64,000 bases of DNA. Source: RGIG4140 sp045632845 (GTDB lineage Bacteria; Pseudomonadota; Alphaproteobacteria; CAAHEQ01; UBA3637). The notes under the pieces were generated by a model. That model was not told where the DNA came from and did no database searches. It saw nothing but the letters and a program-made list of their open reading frames with translations. Position numbers and translations under genes: made by a program. This document shows positions 40,870-50,026 of the stretch, in pieces (position 1 is the first letter of the stretch; each line of letters opens with the position of its first letter). The stretch lies in contig JAZQXL010000011.1 of assembly GCA_045632845.1 (NCBI GenBank), forward strand, positions 62,001 to 126,000, read 5' to 3'.

Positions 40870-42144
40870 TTAATCCTTTTGTTTCAAATGAGCTGCTACT
40901 TTTTTAAGTTGCTGCTGTTGAATATCTTTTAGTTTTTGAAAAAACACATTTTCTTTAGGCAAATAATCAAGTAGCGTTTTTCCTTCTTTATCTTTTTGCA
41001 AAAGAGAAGGATTATGCTTTAATACAAAAGTAACCATTTCAACATCTCTATCCAAAGCTGCCTCTATTAACAAAGGATTACCTGTTGTTGAAACAGTATG
41101 ATGCGCTAATGGAACTCCTTTTAAATACAACAAATCCATCGCTCTAAAATTGCGTTTTTCATACGCATAATCCATTGGTGTTTTAGAAAAACAATCTTTT
41201 TTGTTATTAATTTTATCATCCATTAAATATTCTAAAATATAATCACTTGTATCGTTTTCAATTGCATAAGAAAGAGCCGACCTCTCAAACGAATCACAAA
41301 CAGACACATCAACATGATCCTTTAACACTTTTAATGAAACAAAAGTTTCCAACAATTGCTCCTTTGGTTGAGAAAAAAGGTATGTTAATGGTGTTGAATA
41401 AACACCTTTTTTGCGCGGAAAAATTTGGGGAATACGAGACCCTGCTTGCATCAATAATGCAATTGCTGCCCCACACCCATATTTTAAGGCTTTTTTAAGT
41501 GCAACAGGACAAACTTCCTCTTCACTTTTTGCATATTCTTTCCAATTTTTAGGAACAACATTTGGATTTGCTCCACGATCTAACAAATATTGAACAATAT
41601 CTAATTTATCAGAACGAATTGCCATTGAAAGAGCCGTGATATCCAACCCGCCAATTGCATCTAAATTAGCACCTTTTTCAACCAATGATGGTACAAAATA
41701 ATCATATGATTTGTAAATCATTGCACAAAGAGGAGAAATTTTTTGACTGCTACACCGCGGATAAACAGCTTTTTTTTTAGTAGACATATCCCTTTCATAT
41801 GCCTCATAAGCACGATGATGAGGCGCAACTGTTACAAAACAAGGAACATTCACATCTACATCTTTTTGCAATAGTTTTTCAATAAAACTTACTCTTCTAA
41901 GCGAAACAGCATGCGAAAATGCCGAATACCCATCCACATCTTTTTTATTCACATCACGTGTCCAATCAAGAATTGCTTTAAAAATTTTTTCACTATCTTT
42001 TTGGTGTGTTGCATGAATTGCAATCATTAATGGGGTTTGTCCAAATTCATTTGTTTCATCTTGTGAAGCTGTTTTAAGCGCTTCTACAACATCGTCATAC
42101 CGACCCATTCTGATAAAATCTAATAACGTTTTTTTCTTTTTCAA
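40870..42144 (-). CDS. Ankyrin-repeat protein
   Basis: A 424-residue protein built of ankyrin repeats: NEFGQTPLMIAIHATHQ, VDGYSAFSHAVSLRRVSFIE, GGLDITALSMAIRSDKLDIV followed by YLLDRGANPN, RSALSYAIENDTSDYI, and a degenerate C-terminal set. No signal peptide or membrane segment, so either cytoplasmic or exported by a dedicated system. The start is TTG at 42144, with GAGGAG seven bases before it; no ATG fits the Lys-rich N-terminus (KKKKTLLDFIRMGRYDDVV). It converges with comM. Ankyrin proteins are frequent in host-associated Alphaproteobacteria, often as effectors; that role is only a possibility. Confidence 0.8.
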   Translation of the reverse strand: MKKKKTLLDFIRMGRYDDVVEALKTASQDETNEFGQTPLMIAIHATHQKDSEKIFKAILDWTRDVNKKDVDGYSAFSHAVSLRRVSFIEKLLQKDVDVNVPCFVTVAPHHRAYEAYERDMSTKKKAVYPRCSSQKISPLCAMIYKSYDYFVPSLVEKGANLDAIGGLDITALSMAIRSDKLDIVQYLLDRGANPNVVPKNWKEYAKSEEEVCPVALKKALKYGCGAAIALLMQAGSRIPQIFPRKKGVYSTPLTYLFSQPKEQLLETFVSLKVLKDHVDVSVCDSFERSALSYAIENDTSDYILEYLMDDKINNKKDCFSKTPMDYAYEKRNFRAMDLLYLKGVPLAHHTVSTTGNPLLIEAALDRDVEMVTFVLKHNPSLLQKDKEGKTLLDYLPKENVFFQKLKDIQQQQLKKVAAHLKQKD

Positions 42145-42187
42145 AGAAAACTCCTCTTTTTATTTCTGTTTTATATAATGTTAAACT

Positions 42188-43351
42188 TTATGAAAACAAA
42201 TCTTTTTTAACACGAAACTCGACACGATATGTTGCAGGATTATATGCAAAAAATAACGTTCCATTTTTTACTTGCATTGCATATTGCCCGAAAATATCAT
42301 AACGCCACCCATGCATAAAACGCACATTTTCATCTCCTGATGCAAACCAAATCATCTCTTCATGAAGAGCAATAACTTTGGATGCTGTTTCTTCTTGAAC
42401 AGAAACAACATCTAAAAGCATATGTAACATAAGCATCAAATTTTTGCGAGCACCAGTTGTGTTTTTTTCAACAGGGATTGGATAAAACGCTTCTTTTTCC
42501 TTTTCAAATGATTTATTTATAACCGACACAATCTCATCAGCAATATTATTTTTAAAAAAGGATGCAGGAATCCCTCTCAAATTTTTCAACTCATCCACTG
42601 TTTTTGGGTGTGCTTTTACAATTTCTTGCAACGTTTCATCTCTTAAAACTTGACGTTTAGATCTGTTTAAACGTTTTGCTCTATGTTCGCGCCAAAGATA
42701 CAAATCTTGATACAAAAATTTTAATTTTTCAGATTTAACATTGTATTTTATTTTTTTTGCAATTGTTGCATCACTTGGATTATAAGATTCTTCATCTAAG
42801 AGAAGGTCCATTTCTTCTTCAATCCAAGAACCACGCCCTGAGTCTTCCATCTTTTTTTTCAAAATCAGATAAACATCTCGCAAATAGGTTACATCACTTA
42901 AAGCATACTGTTCTTGCGCAGCACTCAAGGGTCTTTTTTCCCAATTTGTAAAACGCATCCCTTTATCAATCTGAACTTTTAACAAATCTAAAACAAGCTG
43001 CTGATACCCAACACTTTCACCATATCCACAAACCATTGCTGCCACCTGCGTATCAAACAAAGGTGTTGGAACTTTTTTCATCAGCATATAGAAATTTTCA
43101 ATGTCTTGGCGTGCTGAATGAAAAACTTTAACAACATTCTCATTCGTCATCAAATCAAACAATGGTGTTAAATCTATATTCTCAGCCAATGGATCAATAC
43201 AAAATGCTTCTTCAGGTGAAGCAAGCTGAATCAAACACAATTTTGAATAATATGTGAACTCTCTTAAAAATTCTGTATCAACTGTAACAAAAGGATGCGT
43301 CGCAAAACGCTGACAAATCTCTTTCAATTCTTGACTATCTGTGACTATCAT
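42188..43351 (-). CDS. rnd: Ribonuclease D
   Basis: A 387-residue DEDD exonuclease for tRNA 3'-end trimming. Exo I is FVTVDTEFLREF (Asp25, Glu27), Exo II VFHSARQDIENF, Exo III YALSDVTYLRDVY. Two HRDC-like domains follow; the first has LRDETLQEIVKAHPKTVDEL. ATG 43351 is chosen because the protein then begins MIVTDSQELKEIC, as RNase D does; an upstream frame extension is AT-rich, Lys/Asn-rich and not conserved-looking. Divergent from the pilin at 43482. Confidence 0.92.
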   Translation of the reverse strand: MIVTDSQELKEICQRFATHPFVTVDTEFLREFTYYSKLCLIQLASPEEAFCIDPLAENIDLTPLFDLMTNENVVKVFHSARQDIENFYMLMKKVPTPLFDTQVAAMVCGYGESVGYQQLVLDLLKVQIDKGMRFTNWEKRPLSAAQEQYALSDVTYLRDVYLILKKKMEDSGRGSWIEEEMDLLLDEESYNPSDATIAKKIKYNVKSEKLKFLYQDLYLWREHRAKRLNRSKRQVLRDETLQEIVKAHPKTVDELKNLRGIPASFFKNNIADEIVSVINKSFEKEKEAFYPIPVEKNTTGARKNLMLMLHMLLDVVSVQEETASKVIALHEEMIWFASGDENVRFMHGWRYDIFGQYAMQVKNGTLFFAYNPATYRVEFRVKKDLFS

Positions 43352-43419
43352 TTTATTGATTTTACTCTTTTTTTTATTTTTTATCAAGTATATTTCTAAA
43401 ATATTAACATACAAAATAC

Positions 43420-43448
43420 TTGAGCTAATTGATTTTTTGGGTTATAAT
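43420..43448 (+). promoter_or_regulatory. Promoter of second pilin-like gene
   Basis: TTGAGC (43420-43425), 17 bases, TATAAT (43443-43448). Start near 43455, 27 bases before ATG 43482. Confidence 0.65.
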
Positions 43449-43481
43449 GAAAGTAGAGGCTTATATTTTAAGGGGTGAATT

Positions 43482-43940
43482 ATGATTAAAAAAACATCAC
43501 AATCTGGGCGCAGCATGGTTGAAATGCTTGGTGTAATTGCAATTATTGGATTGATTACAGTTGCAGGCGTTACATCCATGGGATATGTCGATTCTTATTT
43601 TAGAAGCAGCGCCACTGTTATTGAAATTGACAACATTGCAAAAGATGTTATTGATACGTATTCTTGGAGCAAAGATTTTAGCAATTTAAGCATGCAAACA
43701 ATTTGCAGTGAAAATATTTTAAAATGCACAGATGGTTCTGGTAAAAATCGCTGGGGTGGAAATATTAACGTTTCTGTTCCTGTAGGAGATTCCAGTGTGT
43801 TTACAATCACATATACAAATGTTCCTAAAATTCCTTGTGAACAACTCTTAAGTGCTTCTGATGAAAATGAATTTCACTATGTTTCAGCCCAAGATACAGT
43901 ATGCAGCGACAGCTCAACAATGCAGTTTTTTCTCAAATAA
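43482..43940 (+). CDS. Type IV pilin-like protein with G|RSMVEM motif (second)
   Basis: A 152-residue prepilin: leader MIKKTSQSG, then RSMVEMLGVIAIIGLITVAG with Glu at +5 and the hydrophobic N-terminal helix. The globular part has four Cys (TICSE, LKCTD, IPCEQ, TVCSD), enough for two disulfides. The leader is nearly identical to that of the 4798 gene but the globular parts differ. It is monocistronic, with its own TATAAT promoter and a strong terminator, which suits a stoichiometric pilin. Candidate major or minor subunit of the 26597-36613 machine. Confidence 0.82.
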   Translation: MIKKTSQSGRSMVEMLGVIAIIGLITVAGVTSMGYVDSYFRSSATVIEIDNIAKDVIDTYSWSKDFSNLSMQTICSENILKCTDGSGKNRWGGNINVSVPVGDSSVFTITYTNVPKIPCEQLLSASDENEFHYVSAQDTVCSDSSTMQFFLK

Positions 43941-43953
43941 AATATAACAAAAG

Positions 43954-43985
43954 AAAAATCCACCAATTTCTTGGTGGATTTTTTT
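43954..43985 (+). terminator. Terminator of second pilin-like gene
   Basis: AAAAATCCACCAA, loop TTTC, TTGGTGGATTTTTTT: a perfect stem of about 13 bp with a U-run. The A-run on the left makes it usable on the minus strand for the nucleotidyltransferase gene. Confidence 0.88.
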
Positions 43986-43994
43986 AGCACTTAC

Positions 43995-44915
43995 TTATTC
44001 TATCTCACTTAAAACTTTTTTCACATATTCTCTATTTTCTTGAGCAAAAAATGAACGTGTCATCAATTCTCTGATTAAAGCTTTTTCATAAAGTGGTAAT
44101 GTTCCCGTATCCATCATTTCATACTTTTCAGGATCCAAAATTTCCATCTTTGCAAAAAATCCTGCAGCTTCACCCCCATTATCTAAGAAAGCGTTAATTC
44201 CATCTGTATAAACCCATTCGCCCAACGCCAAACCAGCTGGCAATTGTCCTGTTTTTTCAATTTCAGTTGTTTGCTTTTCAATTGCATCCAAACATTCTTT
44301 AGGAAATGCATAAGGTGAATATCCTGCAACATTACTTGTTGGATTTTTAGGTTTTTCAATTAATCTGTTGTTAACAAGAATTGAATTATTACTTACATCT
44401 TCTTTAACAATTCCTGTCAACAAAATTTGTTTTGTATTTTGCAAAAATGAATCTGTAATTTTTTTAACGAAAGGCATTTCTGCTTTTGTTGAATCAATTA
44501 AGTCATCTGGAAAAATTAAAACAGCATGTCTATCCATTGATAAACGATGGGCCAAACCTAAAACTTGAGCTGTTCCCAAAGGTTTTTCTTGAATAACAAA
44601 TTTTAAATCAACATCATCTGGCAAAAACGTTGCACGTAATACGTCTGCAATACGACCCCTGCCCCCATTACGCAATTTTTCTTCTGTCTTTGTGTCCGTT
44701 TTTAATGCTTCAGTAAAAGCATCAATCGTTGATTGATCAGAGACAACCAAAGTGATATGGCGCCCGCCCATACGAACAATATCTTGCAATACACAATCGA
44801 TTAAACGGATGTCCCCAAAAGGCATTAAACATTTATGTGCAATCCCTTTTGAATGCGGATAATTTCTGGTGCTTTTCCCTGCACAAGCAACAATAAATTC
44901 TATATTTTCATACAT
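43995..44915 (-). CDS. GalU-like sugar-phosphate nucleotidyltransferase
   Basis: A 306-residue NTP-transferase. The nucleotide loop is ACAGKSTRNYPHSKGIAHKC, a variant of the G-x-G-T-R loop, with the substrate Lys in HKCLMPFG. QEKPLGTAQVLGLAHRL and LIFPDDLI carry the catalytic metal Asp pair; IEKPKNPTSNVAGYSPYAF matches the GalU EKP-GxY region. Most likely it makes UDP-glucose or a related sugar nucleotide for surface glycans. The odd ACAGKSTR loop leaves the base and sugar open. AAAGGAGA precedes the ATG. Confidence 0.75.
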   Translation of the reverse strand: MYENIEFIVACAGKSTRNYPHSKGIAHKCLMPFGDIRLIDCVLQDIVRMGGRHITLVVSDQSTIDAFTEALKTDTKTEEKLRNGGRGRIADVLRATFLPDDVDLKFVIQEKPLGTAQVLGLAHRLSMDRHAVLIFPDDLIDSTKAEMPFVKKITDSFLQNTKQILLTGIVKEDVSNNSILVNNRLIEKPKNPTSNVAGYSPYAFPKECLDAIEKQTTEIEKTGQLPAGLALGEWVYTDGINAFLDNGGEAAGFFAKMEILDPEKYEMMDTGTLPLYEKALIRELMTRSFFAQENREYVKKVLSEIE

Positions 44916-45035
44916 TAAAAATCTCCTTTGATTGTTATTTTTGTATCAATATTTTTAATGTAAATTTTTTAAAGAATAAAAGCAAGCTTAAAAGCACAAA
45001 ATAAACTTTTATTTTCCTTTTAAACTGGTTCTTAA

Positions 45036-48000
45036 CTAGAATAAATATTTATATCCCATATTAATGGTATGTCCTGTTGAGGTTGAAGAGAAATCATAGT
45101 CATATTTCAACTCTAATTCAGACAAACCATAGAGCCATAACAACGATCCACCAACTGTAAATGTATCTCTATCTGTATTCAAACCTTCAACAGCAAAAGG
45201 GGCCGCATATTTAACAAATCTTGCCGTTGATTTAGATGCTGTATCACCAAATTCATGTGTCCATCTAACATGTGCTTCTGGACGGAAGCGGAAGAATGGG
45301 TTTCCAAAATCAAGAGCTGCTTTTAACTCAACAGGCGTTTGAATAGAAGATAATTTTGCACTCTTTAAATTTACCAAAGAATAACCAGAGCCATTTTCTG
45401 TTACTTCATCCATTTCAACAGATGTATAATCTATGCCCACCTTTGGTGTAATAATAAAGTTACGACTAAGCATTATCTCATAACCAATATCAGCACCAAT
45501 TGTATAAGCTGTTACATCAAAATCAGCTTTGGCTGTTTCTGCCAACGATTCAACCTTTTTGCGGGTTGTATTAGATGTCTGACTCCACAATGCATAAAAA
45601 TCCATAAATGACCGAGAATAGTGTGGTGTAATACTCCCATAAATACCAACACCATAAGTTGTCATATCAGATTGGAATTTTTTGTTCTTTTGTTCCATAT
45701 CACCTGAAGCATACATACCAGCAAGACCAAGAGTAAATACCCCAACTTTTCTATCAATACCAGCAGTGAAACCTTGTGCATCAAAATCATATCCAGATTG
45801 ATGATCTTTATCCTCTTGACTAAACGACATAGCAAAAGGTTTAGCCCACAAACCACCACGATCTGAACGTCTTTGGCCATATGGATTGCGTCTCACTTGT
45901 CTGAACCCATAATAGTAACGTTCATATCCTGGACGACCATAATAATATGGCTGTCTAACATAATATGTTGAAGCTAAATCATGTTTAACACGATAGTTAC
46001 GCATTGCATTCATTTCAGAAAGAACACCCTCTTTAAATACTTTTTGAAGACGTAATGCAGCCTGTTGCGTATTTAAGTACCCTTCTGGAGAATATTCATT
46101 CATAACTTCAACAGCTTCTTTAGCAGAATGAGCAAAATAGACATTATCAATAAATGGATCAATTGTGTACGAACCAACACTTTCTCTCAACCCAGTTAAA
46201 AGAGTGGCAATAGAATCAACATTTTTTGAATGCGGAGTTGAGTTGATTCCTTCTTTAAGTGTTTGTATCCCAGTTATTTTTAATGAAAGAGTATTATTAT
46301 TTGTTGAAATATCTGTTCCCTTCCACAAAAAGGTCGTTCTTAATTTATCACTATTTCCATGCAACTGTGTTGCTGATAAAATTTCATATTCTTGATTTGC
46401 TTGAATGTCACGAACAATAACGCGTGTCCCATCAGCTAAATTAATTGTTCCATCAACAGTAATTTTATCACTTTTATCCCCATCTGCACGCACATCAATA
46501 TAACCTGTAGAATCTGTTTTCACAGTCAAATCTTTTGTTGCATAAGCAACCCCAGTATTAATAATTGTATCATCTGAAGAAACAATTTTTAATTCTGAAA
46601 CAGCTTTTTCTTGAACACTTTTGTTCGAAACTGCTAATCTTGAATTTTCATCAATTGTAAGTGTTCCAGTTTTGATATTTAAAACCCCGCTTCCTGCCAA
46701 TGCAGAATATGGTTTTAAGTGAATATCGTTTGTTACATTCACAGCATTTGTGCCAAGTTCGTTTAAAAACTCAAACACACCACCATTCATATTTAAATTA
46801 TCAACATCAACATTGCCTCTAACTTCAAAATGATTTGAATTCACTGTTAAAGTTGTGTTTTCAACCGCTTCGCCTTGAGATAATTTTTCTTGATCACGAA
46901 CAACCCGTGATACAGCAATATCCGCAAAAGCCGTCAGTGACGCATCTGTTCCAAGTTCTATACCTTCTTCATAATATGTTGGATAGGCAACACCATCTGA
47001 AGACGTTGCAATATTAATATTATGTAAGGCATTATAATTACCACTTGAAATCAAAATACGATCAACATAAACATCGCCTGAAGAATTTACACTCTTTCCT
47101 TTTGCATCAATTTCAAGAGTTGTATTCACGCGATCTCCAGCAACCTCTCCAATAGACCCAATCTTGAAATTATCAGTTAACCGAATAGTTGTGTTACTAT
47201 CTAACAACACATTATCAATATTCACCGCTTTGTTGATTTCTATACCACCACTTCTTACAAGCAAATTTTCAACATTGATTGTATTTGTTGTTTGATAAAA
47301 TTCTTTATCCTTCATCGCAACTTCAACTGTTGTATTTGTTGTATTATCTAAACGATTAATTGGATCATAAAGAATTAATGGGCCATCTTTAATTGATGAA
47401 CTGGTTACTCTAAAGGTCGTATCCGTGTTCAAATAGATATTACCTTTAACTTCCCCAGCAGCTTCTAACAAACCAACATCAACCAAAATGCTGTCAACAT
47501 TGATATCACCATCTAACTTTGCATAATGGGCTTCATCAACCTCTACTGTTATGCGAACATTTTCCGCGCCATCAGCTTTTTTCAAAGACCCCAAAATAGT
47601 TCCAGCTTGATAACAATGATCACAAATTAAAGGGATTTCCTCTTCTTCTTGAATATTGGTTAACTTTACATTAGAATCTGAACCAAGAGTAATATCAGCT
47701 TTTAATCTACCACTTGCTTCAATGTAGCCGCGTTCACCCATGTTAATTTTGCCCAAAGAGCCTTTTGATGAATCGGCATACAAAGTAAAATCACCTGTAA
47801 CATCAATTGCCCCATCATTTAAAAAATTAATTGAAGGCGTATAGACAAATGCTGTTGCTAAGCCTAAATCCCCCCCAAAAACCAAACGCGAGGAATTTCC
47901 AAAATAAATGCCTTCTGTCGCGGTCACTGTCGGCAAAACAGTTTCTTCTATTGGAACAATTATTGTTTCACCAGCTGAATTTGTTTCACTTTTTTCAGAA

Positions 48001-49898
48001 TAAAAAACAGATGGTTGAATTGTCAAAACAGAATTATCCCCAAATTCCATTTTACCCGTATTAACTTGTCCACCTGTAACATTTGCAGTTGCATTATCCC
48101 CCATAATGATATTGTTGGCATTTAATATACCAGTATAACTTTGTCCAGACAAAACTTCTTTATATTCAACATAATCTTCAAGCCCTTCAGGAATTGTTGG
48201 GATAATTGAACTACCTGATCCCCCCCCTGTTGAACCACCACCCGTTGACCCTCCCGGCACTACAGTTTCACCGGATTCACCTTCTCCACCTCCCAAACTT
48301 GGATCGTCTGGATCTATTCCATTTAGTGAACTATTAATAATACTTTCTAACTCTTCTGCCGTAAATTTTCCATCAGGATCTGCTGGTACACTTAATTTTA
48401 ATTCAGCTTCCAATCGAGCAAGAGCTTCATCAGTAACTGTTGGGTCTCTTTCCTTTATCACACTTAAAATATAATCAATTTCTGCATCACTCAAACGACC
48501 TACATCTGATACAGGCATAATTTGATATAGCATCATTTGAGCTGCTTCACCTGTACTTTCTCCACCAGAATCTGTTTCTGTTCCAGCAGAAGAACTCCCA
48601 TCTTTTTTTAAGGGAACATAAACTGGTTGTTGATACGCCGCCGAAACATTTAATGTTCCATTATCTAAAAATGTGATATCCCCAGAAACATTAACTGTTC
48701 CCGATTGAATATCCAACGTTCCAGAATTTAAAAAATTGATTTTTGACCCTGTATAAGTACTGTTGTTCGAATTAACCAGTGAAGCACCATTTCCAAGCGT
48801 TAAATTATCAACATTCATAACAGAAGCATGAGGAATTTTAGGAATAGGGATATAAGTTGTTTGTGGAAGCAATTCTAATCCTCCTAAAATATTAGAAAGA
48901 TCTCCTCCCACACCTACTGTTGTAACTTCTAGACTACTTTTATAATCAAAATAATAATCAGCACCATTGGTAATAACCGTGTTGTCACCAACCGAAACAT
49001 TTGTAGCTTCAAATGTGGTACCCATTTCATTTGCCAAAACAGAATCGCGCCCAAGAAGAATATTTTCAACTGTAAATTTTGCCCCGTTTGGCAACACCTC
49101 TCCAGCAACATTCTCCCCATCTATTTTCCACATATAAGGATCTGCTACATTACGGATAATTGCACCACTTCCCATCGAAACATTTTTAACATCAACAACG
49201 GATCCATTCGCAAAAAAACCATTGGATGTAAAAACAATATTATCCGTTGTAATATTTGAATCTGCCAATTTTAAACTAACCAACTCTCGTTCTACAGTAT
49301 TCTCATCAACAACAACATCTTCGTACACACCTTTAACACCATTGAAAAACGATCCAGTTGAAGCAAAACTGATGGTATTTCCATTGGCATCTCCTGTCAA
49401 ATTTTCAAGATTACCGCCCCAGTTTGTAAAAATAGCATTTGTTCCCAACAAAACACTTCCTTTAATTGTTGGTATAACACCCGATCCCAAAGCTCCGCCA
49501 GCTGATTGCTCAGCCCCAGGTATGTTGTTTATCTTCACCTGATCAATTTCTTGCAATTGAATCCGTTCAATTGTTCCTTGGTTATCAATGTAAACAGGAC
49601 CACCCGTTGTTGGATTTGTAAAACCATAGATACCAAAACCCGATGTTGAAGCGTTGATTTCTCCTTTGTTGAGAATATCAACACCTGCATTCCCAGCGTT
49701 AACTAAAACCGTATTACCACCAGAACTCGCCGCAATTGTTCCATCATTTGTATAGGTTATTTTATTTGTATTCTGATCGTAATAGGTGCTACTTTTATCC
49801 AAAACAACACTTGTGGGCAAATTAGCCTCTGTTGCATTTGCATTAAAAGCCATCAAAACCGCAGCAAAAACAGGAAATGATATATAAACTTTTTGCAC
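45036..49898 (-). CDS. Autotransporter (type Va) outer-membrane protein
   Basis: A 1620-residue surface protein. Signal peptide MQKVYISFPVFAAVLMAFNANA, about 22 residues in two joined parts, is followed by a passenger of ~1270 residues with many beta-helix rungs (VGDNTVITNG, LGNGASLVNS, NMGERGYIEAS). Within the passenger lie an EF-hand-like stretch and Gly/Ser linker (~470-560) and a CDHC pair (~757). A Tyr/Arg-rich linker (~1310-1350) leads to the ~280-residue beta-barrel ending in Phe (MGYKYLF). I start at GTG 49898, six bases after GAGG, rather than TTG 49910. Likely an adhesin or self-associating protein. Confidence 0.9.
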   Translation of the reverse strand: MQKVYISFPVFAAVLMAFNANATEANLPTSVVLDKSSTYYDQNTNKITYTNDGTIAASSGGNTVLVNAGNAGVDILNKGEINASTSGFGIYGFTNPTTGGPVYIDNQGTIERIQLQEIDQVKINNIPGAEQSAGGALGSGVIPTIKGSVLLGTNAIFTNWGGNLENLTGDANGNTISFASTGSFFNGVKGVYEDVVVDENTVERELVSLKLADSNITTDNIVFTSNGFFANGSVVDVKNVSMGSGAIIRNVADPYMWKIDGENVAGEVLPNGAKFTVENILLGRDSVLANEMGTTFEATNVSVGDNTVITNGADYYFDYKSSLEVTTVGVGGDLSNILGGLELLPQTTYIPIPKIPHASVMNVDNLTLGNGASLVNSNNSTYTGSKINFLNSGTLDIQSGTVNVSGDITFLDNGTLNVSAAYQQPVYVPLKKDGSSSAGTETDSGGESTGEAAQMMLYQIMPVSDVGRLSDAEIDYILSVIKERDPTVTDEALARLEAELKLSVPADPDGKFTAEELESIINSSLNGIDPDDPSLGGGEGESGETVVPGGSTGGGSTGGGSGSSIIPTIPEGLEDYVEYKEVLSGQSYTGILNANNIIMGDNATANVTGGQVNTGKMEFGDNSVLTIQPSVFYSEKSETNSAGETIIVPIEETVLPTVTATEGIYFGNSSRLVFGGDLGLATAFVYTPSINFLNDGAIDVTGDFTLYADSSKGSLGKINMGERGYIEASGRLKADITLGSDSNVKLTNIQEEEEIPLICDHCYQAGTILGSLKKADGAENVRITVEVDEAHYAKLDGDINVDSILVDVGLLEAAGEVKGNIYLNTDTTFRVTSSSIKDGPLILYDPINRLDNTTNTTVEVAMKDKEFYQTTNTINVENLLVRSGGIEINKAVNIDNVLLDSNTTIRLTDNFKIGSIGEVAGDRVNTTLEIDAKGKSVNSSGDVYVDRILISSGNYNALHNINIATSSDGVAYPTYYEEGIELGTDASLTAFADIAVSRVVRDQEKLSQGEAVENTTLTVNSNHFEVRGNVDVDNLNMNGGVFEFLNELGTNAVNVTNDIHLKPYSALAGSGVLNIKTGTLTIDENSRLAVSNKSVQEKAVSELKIVSSDDTIINTGVAYATKDLTVKTDSTGYIDVRADGDKSDKITVDGTINLADGTRVIVRDIQANQEYEILSATQLHGNSDKLRTTFLWKGTDISTNNNTLSLKITGIQTLKEGINSTPHSKNVDSIATLLTGLRESVGSYTIDPFIDNVYFAHSAKEAVEVMNEYSPEGYLNTQQAALRLQKVFKEGVLSEMNAMRNYRVKHDLASTYYVRQPYYYGRPGYERYYYGFRQVRRNPYGQRRSDRGGLWAKPFAMSFSQEDKDHQSGYDFDAQGFTAGIDRKVGVFTLGLAGMYASGDMEQKNKKFQSDMTTYGVGIYGSITPHYSRSFMDFYALWSQTSNTTRKKVESLAETAKADFDVTAYTIGADIGYEIMLSRNFIITPKVGIDYTSVEMDEVTENGSGYSLVNLKSAKLSSIQTPVELKAALDFGNPFFRFRPEAHVRWTHEFGDTASKSTARFVKYAAPFAVEGLNTDRDTFTVGGSLLWLYGLSELELKYDYDFSSTSTGHTINMGYKYLF

Positions 49899-49934
49899 CC
49901 CACACCTCAAAAATATCCCTTATTATTTCCTTCT

Positions 49935-49963
49935 AACATAGTTTTTTTGTATTTACAAGTAAA
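49935..49963 (-). promoter_or_regulatory. Candidate promoter of the autotransporter
   Basis: On the minus strand TTTACT (49963-49958), 17 bases, TATGTT (49940-49935). Start near 49928, about 30 bases before the GTG start. Confidence 0.4.
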
Positions 49964-50026
49964 AATATAATCCTAAATATTTAAAAAACATTTGTTTATA
50001 AAAAAAACTTAGAAAGACAAAAAAAG

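Noticed and set aside
45036..49898. Reading the autotransporter as two genes (passenger and barrel)
   Set aside because: The frame is intact over 4.86 kb, with no internal stop or strong internal ribosome site at the linker.
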